Counted from the first letter of the stretch, positions 50,035 to 61,500 are shown. The stretch: 64,000 nucleotides of DNA from Cyanoderma ruficeps (GCA_008694505.1 VZDJ01000623.1:2414442-2478441), one strand, 5' to 3'. The notes: generated from the sequence alone by a model not told the origin. Numbers and translations are program-made.

Positions 50035-53000
50035 CTGAAGGTGGGAGGAAAAGAAAAATACAGATTATTTTTTCAGCTTCAAATCACTAGAATATATGTT
50101 TACCTATAAACTGCCTTTCCTACTCTCTTTTCATCCTCCTTGTTAAAAAAAAGGAAAACAAAGACCTGTTTGTTATGACTGGGGAGCTTTACCGCTTATG
50201 GATATATTTAGTTATTTATCGACTCAAAACGTGCACCTTCTTCTAACAATCACAGTATAAACTTCAGTATGTGCTAAGAAAAGTGCTATAAAATAAAATG
50301 TTTGTCACCTCTTGGGAGCAGTTAAAAGGTTAAAAGAACAAGACTACAACACAGAGTAACTGAAATTTCCAAAGGAGTATTTTCCTTCAGCAACCTTAGC
50401 TGGCAACACTATGCAAAAACCCCACTTTTTAAAACACAAGAAATGCAATTAAGATTACTAAACAAGCACAGGTTGGCAGTGACATCCAACATTTCCTTCT
50501 CAAAAACAAAACCTGAACAAGTTCCCATTTCTAGCAACTATAAACCTACAGTTCCATCAATTCCTCATCGATTTCAGCAAAGGATACCCAAGTAGGGCAG
50601 ATGGATTCACTGACAATAAGCCTGGCCCTCCCTGAAGCCAAATATAGAGGACTTAATCTCCAACAATGACAGCACAGCAAGTACATTTTGAAAAATTTAT
50701 TATATAATCTCCCTCCTGCTGCTAAAAGCAAGTTTATACAAGTCTGATAGAACAGTTAAATGAAACTTCACCTCACAGCTGAGATGAAAAGAAATCCAAC
50801 ATATCTACCAACCTACACAGCATTTTCTTCTAATATCTGCACAAATCTGTAAATAAAGGAATCTTTTATATTTCCTTTTTTCAAAACCATAAAGAACCTG
50901 CTGAACCTCACCACCTGTGCTAACCCAGCCAGATATCTTGTACTCAGATTCAAGTCTCAACTGTCCTGATCTCTTCATGCTCAAATAAAAAAAGTGCAAA
51001 ATGCAAAAAGACATAAGAAGAGATGCAACATTTCCTAAATCATGACTTCACATAACCCTTACAGATCTACAGCACATGGCAAAGTAGTACAGGAACTACC
51101 ACAGGACATCACAAGAAGGTTCCTCTCTCAACTGCTAAAACAATTAAAAAAAATAAATTAAACATCAAAGCCACACACACCACGAAAAAAAGAAATCCAG
51201 CTGCCAAAAGGAAGCCTTTGGTAAAGCTGCAGACGGAAAATTACAACCAACTTTTTTGCACTGAAAAAGTAACACGGGGAAGAAACTCAGCAGGGAAAGA
51301 AAGCAGCTGAAAAAATCCACACACAAACATTCTAAATAAGCAGTGATGAACACAAAGCCAGGAGATGCTACAATCAGTGAAGAACAGTTTGAACTGCAGG
51401 CCCTGTCAACTTTCCATGAATGTCTGCTAAATTAAATATTTAAGCACACACAGCCCAATCAAAAATGAAGTGTCTGTTAAAACGTATCATTAGAACTGCA
51501 GCCTTGCCAGCCTCCTCTTGATTACTGGTGCCAAAATTAGCCAATAAAACTTCCATGACATTTAATTATTTACTGGGCCAATTGTACCTATTATGGTAAG
51601 AACATCAAATGGATCAGACATCCCTCAAACCAGGTCCAAAGCACTTTTGACCAGTTTTATACTACAACTCTGGGCCCAAATTCTTCTTGAATCTTATGCA
51701 TAATCAACTGCAAGACCAGAGTCTCCCATTCAACTTGACGTTCCAAAGGCATTATCTCACCTTAGTTCTGTAAATATGAACTAACAATACTTTGCCTCTG
51801 AGACATCGTGTTACATGACGTTTTATTGTGTGTATGTACAGGAAAAGGCTGTTCATTAGGAAAAAACAAAACAGCAGCTCTGAAAACCACTTAAGGTTAA
51901 TAATAGCTTAATTATGCACCCTCACCACTTATAAAAACCTTGTCACGTAACAGGGAGGAAATGAGATGGGGACAATACAGAAACTCTGTTCTACCTAAAT
52001 GTGTGAAAAGTGAATTCTCCAGTGCAGCAGAGCAACCTGACCTCCGACTCCCAGCCCTAAAATACTCCTGTATTGCCTTCAGTGTCCAAATACTTTGTTT
52101 AGCTATTGCTAGCATCTGTTTAGCAGACAACCCAGGCTTCTGGTAAATTCAATTGTTGTTCTCTGAAATAACACTACATGTGTGTTTTATATCATTTCCC
52201 TTGTAAGTAATTTTTAAAGAAAAGTTTTGTCTTTCAGCTGTAACTTTAAGTACAGCAAGAGCAAGCAGTACTGAAAGCCAACACTATCAAACAGCAGACA
52301 GTCCCTGCTTGCTTCGGCTTTGCAATAGCAACACCTTTTCCCAGGGATGTGTGTTAGAAACTAAACTGTCTTCACTTTGCTTTCTCAGCCAACCTGGTTT
52401 ATTTCAATGCTTGCAGGGTTCTCTCCTGTAAAGAAATACCAACTACTACAAAACAGAAAGACAGAGTCTATTACCTGTCCAGTGTCTTTCTGAAAGACAC
52501 CATCTTGGGAAAACTTTTCATTCAAGAATTAAAACAGTGCAGATGCCATAAAGAGTGCCTGACACTCTTTCTGCCTTCCCTTGCAATCCACAAGGCTATA
52601 ATAAAAATAAAAGGAAAAAGCCACCAACCCACCCACACATACCTTTGATCTTTGTCTTTGCCTGAAGAACTAACCCTTGTATTCCATCCCATGTTTCCTC
52701 TGGTGACACACATCTACTCACTCTTGGGAGTATCACATTCAGCAGCTGTCAAACTACTGGCATTTTAGCTGAGATTTCAAAGGAATACCTGAAGAGAGCA
52801 AAGCTCTTTGCAACTTCAAATTCACACACACTCATAATACATTCAATTACCTGTTTCCATAGCTGGAGCCAGGTCTCTTTTTTATCCAATACTCTGTTTC
52901 AGGATAATTAGCAGGAGCCAGATTGCAAAGCAAATTACAGCATATTGTACTTCTATGCAGTATGATTCTACCCAGCGAAGAGATTTTCCTTTAAGTTGGC

Positions 53001-53724
53001 AATTAAAGATTCAGGTCTAGCCTGTGTGTGTGCTACTCTAGTACCTGTTTAACTTAGATCCTAAGGAGTTAACACTAAGAATTCATACCCCCAGTTCCCA
53101 AGAACCAGGAATCACAGGAGCAGCATGCAACTGCACTGCTAAAACACACAAAGACAAAACAGTCCAAAGAGAGCCTGCCTTGCACAAATCAGTATTTTAG
53201 TGTCATTTACCATCTTCTTTAAACCAAACATTAGGGCCCCTCACAGAAAACAGAGATTTCAGAAGCACTGTGTTTTAGAGTTGCACAGAGAGCTGGCTGC
53301 CAAAACATTAAGTCTGAAATTGGTGGTTTCTGTGCTGTATAATCAGAGGGCAGAGGAACAGCTGGTTAAAAGGCAGTTCTACTAAATACTTATTTTACGC
53401 TGAATCTCAGCTGAATTAACTTAAAAGTTATAATCAGAAATAGTGAAAGTCTAAAAGGAGCAAAACTAAGTCACTTCAGAGCACAGTTATGAAAAAGAAC
53501 ATAACAACAATGCCTAATATAGCACCAAGTCTCTGAGCACCCCAGCTCAGTAAAATGCCCAAGACAGCACAAATGCACAATTCACAACAAAGCGAAAATG
53601 CTACTGTTTCAGAACCTACACAGAATCACTGACTGGCCACAGATGAGGAAGCACATGGAAGTACAAATGAAACAAGCCAAACGACACACCCTCCTTTGTT
53701 CATAGCAGGAATATTTACACTACA

Positions 53725-53850
53725 AAGCGTTGAGGCAAATCGCCTTTAGTTTCAGGCACTGCTGATTGGCCGCTGCGTTTAATACACACACGCCTGGTAG
53801 AGTTGGAGTTTCGACTGTCACACAGCAGCTCTAGATTGCAGGGCACGCAG
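53725..53850. promoter_or_regulatory. Isolated CpG-containing block with inverted CCAAT box
   Basis: Within AT-rich intron this stretch holds seven or so CpGs, the imperfect palindrome aggcaaatcgcct, and ctgattggccgctgcg (inverted CCAAT). It is followed by tttaatacac. It could be an alternative promoter or enhancer of USP6NL. There is no direct evidence of activity. Confidence 0.3.
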
Positions 53851-54104
53851 TCAAGCTAGAAAACCATAGAAAACAATTATTTAATATAATTATGCTAACT
53901 GAAATGATCCTCTACAAGATACATTTGTTGTGAACAGGGCAGATGTGGATTTGTTTTCACTCCACTGTAATTCAGTGAAAGCTGAAAACCAGCTCCCCTC
54001 AGAGCCAGCTTTCAGTGCAGCTGCCTCCTCCAAGCAGTAAATGGCACAAAGAAAGTTATTCTCGAGCATATGCGGGCGAACAACTGGTACATGAGTTTGG
54101 AGAT

Positions 54105-54122
54105 GGTGACTTTTAAGTCACC
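54105..54122. repeat. 18-bp palindrome ggtgactt-tt-aagtcacc
   Basis: Eight-base arms with a 2-base spacer form a near-symmetric site at the edge of the CpG island. The arms contain GTGACTT/AAGTCAC, loosely like AP-1/CRE half-sites. A transcription-factor dimer site is possible, but this is inference. Confidence 0.5.
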
Positions 54123-54547
54123 ACTTGACTCTCGTTCAGCTGGCAGTTCAGTGGCTTCGGTGGTTTTCTACAGGCAGCCATCCACGCCACAGAAAGAACC
54201 TGAAACACCTGATAATAATTGGCGCTTTGCTGGCAGTCCCGGCGGAGACTGAATGCTAGGAGAGGGCCGTGGAGACTCAGGGCTGAGCACAGCCTGGGGG
54301 ACGGCCTCTGTCCCGGCCCACCGCTGCCAGCCTGGTACTTTCCACCACATACCTGAAGTATTACAAAAAGCAGAGGAGGGAGCAGGTACAGAGAGAGCCG
54401 CAGTGCCAGAAAGTCACATTAAAGGGTTCAGCCATCGAAATCCTCCCTACTCCCGACTGGGGTGCCACTGTCGCCTCCCACATGGCCGGGAAAGGGGGGC
54501 CTCAAGGAGGCCCCAAGTGTTCGACCTACAGCCGCGACTCCCTTAAG

Positions 54548-54567
54548 CACACACACACACACACACA
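54548..54567. repeat. (CA)10 microsatellite
   Basis: Ten perfect CA units lie in the CpG island, downstream of the USP6NL start within intron 1. It is likely length-polymorphic. Confidence 0.95.
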
Positions 54568-54714
54568 GGACCCCCAGCCCCGCTCTGGCTGCGGCCCCTC
54601 AAGCCGCCACGCCTCACTCCAACCTCACAACGGGACCAGGGGCATCTCCACAGAGCTTCCCCCGGGTTCCCCCAGCACTCCTGGCTCCGCCGCGTCCCGC
54701 AGCCCCCCGCGCGC

Positions 54715-54733
54715 TCCCCCCCTTCCCCCCCCC
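54715..54733 (-). promoter_or_regulatory. G-run tract on the transcribed-sense strand in early intron 1
   Basis: The plus strand reads ctcccccccttccccccccc, so the sense (minus) strand carries two long G runs, with another G6 nearby (54702-54707). This is compatible with G-quadruplex or R-loop formation just after the start site. No third and fourth run of equal length is immediately adjacent, so a stable intramolecular structure is uncertain. Confidence 0.4.
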
Positions 54734-55056
54734 AGCAGAAAGAGCAGGGAGCTTCCAAAACCACAAACACCCCTCCGCTGGGAATGGAACAGTCCGAGCA
54801 CCCCAGCACCGTACGGAAGCCGGCTCCCGCCACTTCCACCTCCCCGGCCCCACGGGGGGTGCGCGCCCTCCCCGGGGGAGGATGGTAGCGCCCGCCTCCC
54901 CTCAGCCGGGAGGAACCCGCGCGCTTCAATGGAGGGTCCGGAGCAGCACCTACACACACATACACGCGCCTCCCCCCGCACCCCCGCAATGGACGGATCC
55001 AGCCGGCCACCCTGGGGCCGCACAATGACCCGAGCAAAGTCCCGGCTTGTCCCTAC

Positions 55057-55260
55057 CTTTGCTCGGCTTCCTCCTCTTCCCGGGGCCTCCCTCCGCCGCC
55101 TTCCCCAGCGGCGCGTCCGTGCTCGCTGCCCCGGGACTGGCGGCCTCCGACCGGGAAGTGCCCCAATGTGACACCGCCGCTATGGAAACCCTCCCCGCCT
55201 CCGCCCCTCCCACAGGGCTGACCCGGCGCCGCCGCCATCTTGGGCTCGGGACGAGGCGCC
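55057..55260 (-). other. USP6NL: Probable USP6NL first exon
   Basis: The minus strand ends gaagccgagcaaag at 55057, followed by donor gtaggg. Upstream an ATG at 55238 opens MAAAPGQPCG and continues for 60 codons and two bases to the donor, a glycine-, arginine- and glutamate-rich low-complexity frame. The ATG sits in CAAGATGGCGGC, a perfect fit to the TISU consensus (SAASATGGCGGC), which overlaps the YY1 motif and works in genes with very short leaders. The frame passes in phase into the 90-bp exon at 49945 but does not reach the USP6NL frame. The 5' end is a guess from the CpG island; the true start could also lie nearer 55100-55160, below the CCAAT and ETS-like motifs. Confidence 0.55.
55231..55242 (-). 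promoter_or_regulatory. USP6NL: TISU / YY1-type element CAAGATGGCGGC
   Basis: The plus strand reads gccgccatcttg. The minus-strand match to SAASATGGCGGC is exact, with A at -3 and G at +4 around the ATG. Such elements are known near the start sites of CpG-island genes. They act as YY1 sites and, when within roughly 5-30 nt of the cap, as efficient initiators. Confidence 0.7.
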
Positions 55261-55369
55261 TGGCCGGGGCCGCGAGTGGCGGTGGCGGAAAGCAGGGGAC
55301 GGGGCCGGGGTCGCTCAGAAACTCTTTGGCTGTGGTGCGTGAGCCACCAAGGCCCTCAGCATGGACACC

Positions 55370-55815
55370 CACTCTCCTCTGTCCAGTTCTGGGCTCCTCA
55401 GTATGACACCAAAAACATTGGGATAAATTAAACTCCCAAAGTCTTTATTTTATAGTATTGGGGAGTAGGCATTACTTTGTTACCAGCTGGGGTGCATAAC
55501 AGATAACTCCAGCCACGTGCACTCCATTTCCAAAACTTTTCACTCACACATTTTCAGCAAACAAATTATTGTTTATTGGTTCTAAATTGCATAATTGTCT
55601 TCCTTAATTACTATTCTATTAGGTATTGGTTTCTTGCTTCTAGTGCTAATTAGTCCACATTTTTCAGTCTTTGTATCAATTTTTCCCTGACAGAGTCTAC
55701 AATGCTTAGGCTGTAATGTCTTTGTTAGTCTCTTCTGGTTACTCCCAATATGTCCTTGGAGGGCCATAAATTTTGGATCCTTGGTGTCCAGCTTTCCTTT
55801 GTTCATTGAAGCTTA
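55370..55815 (-). mobile_element. Probable LTR-type retroelement remnant, minus orientation
   Basis: The composition switches abruptly from CpG island to AT-rich sequence. The stretch has an AATAAA (55444-55449, minus strand) inside aaaataaagactttgggag, and 'gtccagttctgggctcctca' at 55381, a word also met in bird CR1/ERV sequences. The layout suggests an LTR R/U5 region read on the minus strand. Family and ends cannot be fixed by eye. A CR1 origin for the first 30 bases is an alternative. Confidence 0.35.
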
Positions 55816-56059
55816 TCATTGAAGCGTTAGTTTAGCAAAACTGAAAGTTTCAGTGATCAAACAATAAGTCTGTCAAAAGAAACTTAGTGATGTGCTGGCT
55901 AAAGTGGAAAATTACACTGCTTAAGGCTAATACCCTGCTTTTGATTAATTAAAACAATTACTTAAAATTAATTAGGAAAATGATATAATTTCCAATAAGT
56001 CCTCATTTTGTATGTGATTTTAATTATTTCTTTTAAGTTTATTTCCACTTAAATAATTG

Positions 56060-56880
56060 AATATTTGGCAAGACTTACCGTGCCCATGGTGCAGCACTGC
56101 ATGGTAATGAAACCAAGCAACTGGGATGCGGGTATTGGCCAGAGGATCAGGAAGAGACCAGGAACTCTCAACCTCTGGAGCCAACTCTTGTCAAGTGTGA
56201 GGGAAAGATACCTTTGTAAGGAAGACTTTTCAGTGTGCCAAGACAAGTGGACCACTTGGAAGGTACCTGGTGCCTGAGAGAATTAGCTGTGCTGGAGATA
56301 ATCTTTTCAGATAATGAGCGATTCCCTAATAATCCGGACAGCGTCCACTGTACACAAAACATGTGGTCATGTGCCAAGTCATTGGGAGTGTTGGCATGGA
56401 AGGAGGGAGAAGAAGTGGGCATTCTGGTTTGGCTGACTCCAGACACATGAAGAAGCTATCTCCACCCTATTATGGGCCGACGTCTCATCCATGACAGAGG
56501 ATTTCTGGAATTCAAGAGAGGAAATTAAAGAGGGCCACCAGAAACTTTTAGAGAAGCTTAAAGAGGAAATTTTCCATGCCTTACCAGTACAGACCAGAGT
56601 CTCTGCTGTTAGGAGCAGGCATCCCCCTGCTCAAGAGAGAGGGGACACTCCACGAGGTCACTGGTGGTTTTACCAGCTTGGAGAAGACATGAGGAGCTGG
56701 GACAGAAAACCCACCTCTGCCCTGGTGGGTTTTCTGGGTATGTGAGTTGAGAGGAGGAATGACTACCACAGGAAGCTCTTAGAGGATAAATGCTCCAGTT
56801 TCCCACGGGCAAGCCCCTAGGCACAGTAGAAGGGATGGTGTTATGTCCAAACCTCTCCATGCCAGGAGGAACAGGGATCA
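56060..56880 (+). pseudogene. Decayed endogenous-retrovirus gag-like fragment
   Basis: Several plus-strand frames of 70-84 codons follow each other with shifts: 56065-56277, 56235-56450 and 56491-56745. The last contains HALPVQTRVSAVRSR and, near its end, GEDMRSWDRKPTSAL, motifs I associate with Gag of bird endogenous retroviruses. The second contains NNPDSVHCTQNMWSC. Frameshifts, stops (for example after TPDT at 56450 and after LGM at 56745) and the absence of protease, polymerase or envelope sequence show that it is a dead relic. The orientation is opposite to the LTR-like stretch at 55370-55815, so they need not be one insertion. Assignment is by memory of motifs only. Confidence 0.45.
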
Positions 56881-57661
56881 CTCCTGTAGTCGGCAGATCA
56901 GGTACAGCTCCTGATCCTTGATGTACAACACTCAGCTATTGTGTAAGAAGATCAGGAACCTGGAAAACAAGCAAGATTTAGAAATGGAGATAGATAGAAC
57001 ATGGCTTCACATCATAGAATGGAACTGGAGAACCTCTCCTGTTCCTCCTGAAGTAGGGGATGTCCCAGTCCTGGATGAGGACAGATGATGACCCCAAAAC
57101 TCTCTCTGTGCTCCCCAAGGCAAGAGAGAGGCTGCCCAAATGCTTCCCAGCAGCACAGTTCCCAGCCAGGCCCTTTCCCTCTGCTCTGAATTCCCTCCAT
57201 GCCCCAGCCAAGGGAAGCAAAGGAAGAGAAAACATTTAATTGTTCCCTCTTTCTGCAAAAAAAGTTATTTTTGGAGTCTTTGGGACAACACAGCAGGAGA
57301 ACATCATGACTTGGAACATGAAGGAGCTGGGCACAGCTCCAGGGCTACACCTGCAGCCAAGTGAGAGGAGAGTCCCTGGTGCTTGTGGGGAACCGAGAGC
57401 TCCGAGGGGTTCCAGGAGCTCTGAGGTGGCATCCCAAAAGCTTAGTGCCACGTGCCTCTGAGTAACAACTCCAGGCCCTGGAGCTGTACAAAAGGTGCAG
57501 AACAAGGGATCAACATTACAACCAGGAGTAAAATTGCAATATGAGTAAAAAATTCATCTCATTTTCATTTATTAAACACAGATCAGATAGAATTCAGCAC
57601 AATTCACAGCAGATCCAGAGTGATTAAATCCTTTATCAATCTCTTCAGGAAGACCACAAGC

Positions 57662-57676
57662 TTTTTTTTTTTTTTT
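57662..57676. repeat. Poly(T) tract, 15 bases
   Basis: Fifteen T bases are followed by aaatagatcag. Read on the minus strand it would be a poly(A) tail, but no retrocopied gene is recognisable on the adjacent plus-strand right side. Confidence 0.85.
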
Positions 57677-58523
57677 AAATAGATCAGAGCGGCTGTGCCC
57701 CTTCTTAGCTGCTCCTAAATTTCAATATTTTATAAGCTTAAATGCACTCAGCTGCTATACCACCTGCTGGGTTTGCCTTTGTTTATTTTCCCCAAAATGA
57801 AAGTGGTGGGTTTCAGGTGTTAGTTGCAGCCCATCCCTTGCCTGATCATGTCATTGCCATTTCCAGGAGCTCTGCAGAACTGATGATTTAGGCAGAGGTT
57901 TGCCTGTACACACACAGGAGCATCAGCCCACCTGGAGATGCTGCATTACATAGGAAAGGCTGCGTTAAAAGCAGGAATCAGGTGGGGCTTGGAATAGGAG
58001 GGTTTGCCCTTTGCTTCACTATTTCCGGCTGCCTAAAGGACCCTTTTCCTTTTGGTTGGGATTGTTCACTTTGCCCTCAGCCAATCCCATTGTCCACAGG
58101 CTCTGCTGGTTTGTTGAGGTTCAGGTTTCACCCATTCAGGCCTCTCTTCCTGCTTTTGGCGGCTCCTGCCATGGGAATCAGATTTGAATGTTTGCTGTGC
58201 TTGATGCCTGATGAAAGGGGCTATTTCTGTCCCCTCTGTCTGTCAAGACAGATTTTCTTAATTCTCCTTCCTTTTCTCCCAAATTTTCTGTCTCCTCTAG
58301 CATTTTCTTGCCTTTTCCCATTTGCCTCCTTCTGTCTTATTCTGTTACTTCAATATTCTCTCATTTCCTTCTCTCTCTCTTTTATATGTTGATTTAGCTT
58401 TCAGTATTCTTTATCTATGAAAACTACACACAGAACATTACAGTACAACCCCCCTTTTTTAAAGGTCTCCTTAATACCAGTTTTTCAGTGCACTGAGAAA
58501 CATCACAACACCAAAAATATATA

Positions 58524-58560
58524 TCCTATGTTATAGGACATAAGATATGCTATGTTATAG
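58524..58560. repeat. Small hairpin plus direct repeat (ctatgttatag twice)
   Basis: TCCTAT-gtt-ATAGGA at 58524-58538 is a perfect 6-bp stem. Its core ctatgttatag recurs at 58550-58560, 24 bases on. It is AT-rich, and chance or replication slippage is the simplest reading. Confidence 0.6.
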
Positions 58561-61500
58561 AACTTCCCAGAGATCCTTTTCTACACTGAGTATATGGACA
58601 GTGCACAGCAAATGTAAAACCCAGGAAGCCTGGCTGAAGAAGACACGTGGGGCTGTGTCTAAACTGAAGCACAGGATGGGCTTTAAAACACAAATTGGGA
58701 TATTTGCCTGAACCTGAGTTTTATATTCTTGTTAACAGGATTTCATGCTGTTCCCACAGCAGAAGGCAAAGGGATTTGGTGAAAGAGAGGGAAAAGCTAT
58801 AATCAAATCAAGGAGAAGTAGAACATGAAAAAAAAGAAGAGATAAAACAGAATATTAGGTCTTATTGGCAAAGATGCACAACAAAACAAAATGTCAGCTT
58901 CATCTTTTGTATACCTTATTGTGATTTTCCAGGAGAGTAGCTGAAAGATGCATTTTTATAAAGTGCAGATCTGATGTAGAGTTACATTAAGACAAGAAAC
59001 CAAGAATCTCATGACAGTATTTATAGAGTCAATGTTCAGAGCACAGTCATTATTAAAGTTTATTATCACTCACTCATAACCACCAGAATGTCAAAAGCAA
59101 GTCAAAGTTAACAGAAATAGAATCATTTCTTAGACCCCAAACAAATCTAAAAGCCTCAAGGGGAATCATTTTCATGAAGCTACAAGCGAATGAAAACAGG
59201 AGCCTGTAATAAAATGTGTCAATACTCTGTGCTGTGATAGTGTATCCTGCAAAAGGTGTAATTACTTGTCTAATGTAGTGCAAAAGTTAAATCTTTATGA
59301 CCTTTTCCATTTGCTGCTGAAACCAGCAGAAAGAAAAATGTGAATGGCTGATGGAGCAGAAATATATTCAGTTCGTTCAGGTAAAAGCTCCTTGTGAAAG
59401 ATCAAAATAATTTTTTTCCAGCAATGTGATATTTAGAGTCTTTTCCCAGCTCTGCTTCATGTAGAATTTATGTAGCACAACGTGAAGTGGAGGATGCAAG
59501 TTGAGCTTTGCATTTAAACACGTTCTTCCCCCTCTGCCTTGAACCATCTGTGTTCGGTCAGCCTCCTGTTCAGGGTAAAGCAGCGTGAAGGTTTCCTACG
59601 AAGCCTTAACTGCAGGAATAGTTTGCCAGGGAAGTCCTGTCGCGATTATCTTTTCCCTAACTAAGCCCATATGGCAACCGGAGAGTGAAACAAGCCAACG
59701 AGAGGGTGGACATGCTCTCCCAAGCTGTTTCACACCCATAAGGAACAGAGTTCGTTTCCCAGGGAAGGGCCACTGCTGCATTTCCCAGGGTCAGGCTGCT
59801 CAAACACAGGGACATGAGGTGACTCACAGATCCTGCTGTGGCTGGTGTTTACACCAGGTACCCTGTTTCATCCCGTAGGGAAGCCAAGGTCCCTGCACAC
59901 AGCCACCGTCACTAATAAAGGCACCCCCTCACCTTTGGCAAACAAAGCCAGCTTGAGGCTGTAAAGTAGGATGAAGCTTCCCAAAGTTTCAGCAAATAGC
60001 TTTGAAGTGTAAACTTGTTTTATCCATTTTATGCAAGGAAGAGCTTTCTGAAAGGTGAGACATCAACTACCAAATGACAGGCTGATTTCCTCAAAGTTTC
60101 CTTACAATCCAGTAATTTACTATCACATCTGGAGACATTTCTCCTTTGGTAACCTCAAGATAATAAGCAGGATTCAATCTGACCACACTTCAGATCGATC
60201 AGCATCATGAAAGGTGGATTTTCTTAAATACTGGGTTGAGGGGAAAGTGAATTTGTGCAAGGACACACATACCTTGAGATATATGAGCCAATCGGCTTAA
60301 AATGTTGTTTTGCCCTGACCTGACAAGACTTGCTGTCTGACAACGCATAATCTCTTTTAATGTACTCCCGGGAAGGTGATGGCTGTTTGAAAACCCTTCT
60401 GAACTGCAGTTTATCTCCATGGCTGACACCTGAATAGAAAACACACAGCTCTCTGGAAGCCCCAGGACAAGCAGGTATTAATAGGAGTCCATGTTGATTC
60501 AGGAGACAAGTGGATAAGGAAGGACTCTGGATCAGTTTGCTATAGGTTTTGTGCAGAAGTTTTAAAAATTGTGTGTCGAGGATTTTGAAGCGGACACTGC
60601 CCAGGGAGACACCTATTTCACTGAATAAAGCCACGAGGCTTTGTCCTGCACATCAGGATGTTTTCCTAAGTGTGCTGCTCTTATTCATCTCCGTCAGAGT
60701 GATTTCAAGTTGTGCATTTAAGACTCAAGTAAGCTCCTTTGCAAACACTCTTGAGAATAGGATCAAAATGGGAAGAGATTACATGTAATCTAATTATGTT
60801 AGGTTCCATTTGAAATCCTTCAGTGTAAAAATTAAAAGAATACGACACAGCTTTGCAATATGCTGTAGTTCACATGGAAGTGACATGAGCATATGGAACT
60901 GAGGCAACATGGGAGAAAATATCATGTGTTGGGTGTACAGTAACGTTTGCTTTAAATAATCTAAACCTCTGGACTAGAATGGTTTGGTGAACTAAAAATA
61001 AATTCTAAGAACTTTACGCCCTCTGTCATTAATGTGACACTGGCCTTTGCCTTTTATTGTCTGGCCACAGCTTATATGAAAAAGCTGGTGATCAAGAGAT
61101 GAATATCAAACAATCAACACCAAGCATGACACTGATCAGCAAGGTTGTTCCTGGAGCAACACTGACCCTGAGGATTGGCACCTGCTCATGGGACAGACAG
61201 TGAATTCCTGTTGCTGAGTACTCTGTGCCTTTACACCATAACATTCACCTTCTGGTAAGGGCTGTAAGAATATTCATAGTCACTAGAGATTGTTTTGAGT
61301 AATTCTTCATTTTCACAGTCTTTCAAAATCACCCAAGTGAATTAAATTAACAGCTGTAGGATAAGAAGCAGTAGTTTCACTGAAATTGCACCACCTTGTG
61401 ATCCACACTGAATCAGGCCTCAAATTATGTGTTGAAAGTCTGATACTCACAAGTCCTCCAAATGTGCTTGGAGGGAGGACCTAGAAACCCTGAAGTCTCG

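Larger units (their letters stand above)
50035..55056 (-). other. USP6NL: USP6NL first intron of about 5.0 kb
   Basis: It lies between donor gtaggg (55056-55051) and acceptor ccaccttcag (50035 side). The part nearest the promoter, from about 54440, is CpG-island sequence. The middle is AT-rich, apart from a short CpG-containing block with an ATTGG box at 53725-53850 and an 18-bp palindrome at 54105-54122. No further exon is supported. Confidence 0.6.
1..55260 (-). other. USP6NL: USP6NL (RN-tre) gene, 5' portion
   Basis: This span holds the promoter, two upstream exons and the first three coding exons of a minus-strand gene that continues past base 1. The joined coding exons give ADAEQDAAIKLAQER, AEIVAKYDR, GREGAQIEPWEDADY and HLYKVTDRFGFLH, which match my memory of the N-terminus of vertebrate USP6NL almost residue for residue. 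USP6NL is known as a TBC-domain GTPase-activating protein acting on Rab5 and related Rabs in endocytosis and receptor trafficking; it also binds EPS8. The TBC catalytic domain is encoded further downstream and is not in the window. Introns seen here are about 2.0, 27.6, 18.1 and 5.0 kb. The transcription start is inferred from the CpG island and exon 1 donor, so the right edge is approximate. The gene identity is the firmest call in the window. Confidence 0.93.
54440..55320. promoter_or_regulatory. USP6NL: CpG island over the USP6NL promoter and first exon
   Basis: GC content and CpG density rise sharply here against an AT-rich background on both sides. The island covers exon 1 and the first about 600 bp of intron 1. 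Motifs visible include ccgggaagtg at 55151 (ETS-like), ccccaatgtgac at 55161 (CCAAT and a half CRE-like block), and the YY1/TISU-like CAAGATGGCGGC on the minus strand at about 55231-55242. No TATA box stands out. Long frames on both strands (up to 229 codons at 54482-55171) result from low stop-codon density in GC-rich DNA. Confidence 0.88.

Noticed and set aside
54482..55171. 229-codon plus-strand frame (and overlapping 188- and 164-codon frames on both strands)
   Set aside because: They lie in the CpG island, are low-complexity Pro/Arg/Gly-rich in every frame, and follow from the lack of AT-rich stop codons. There is no family resemblance.
57982..58392. 136-codon plus-strand frame rich in Phe, Leu and Ser
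   Set aside because: Its second half is a pyrimidine-rich tract that automatically gives hydrophobic codons. There is no splice or homology support.
60224..60634. 136-codon minus-strand frame
   Set aside because: No motif, no CpG island and no recognisable exon borders. It is within the length expected by chance in a 64-kb window.
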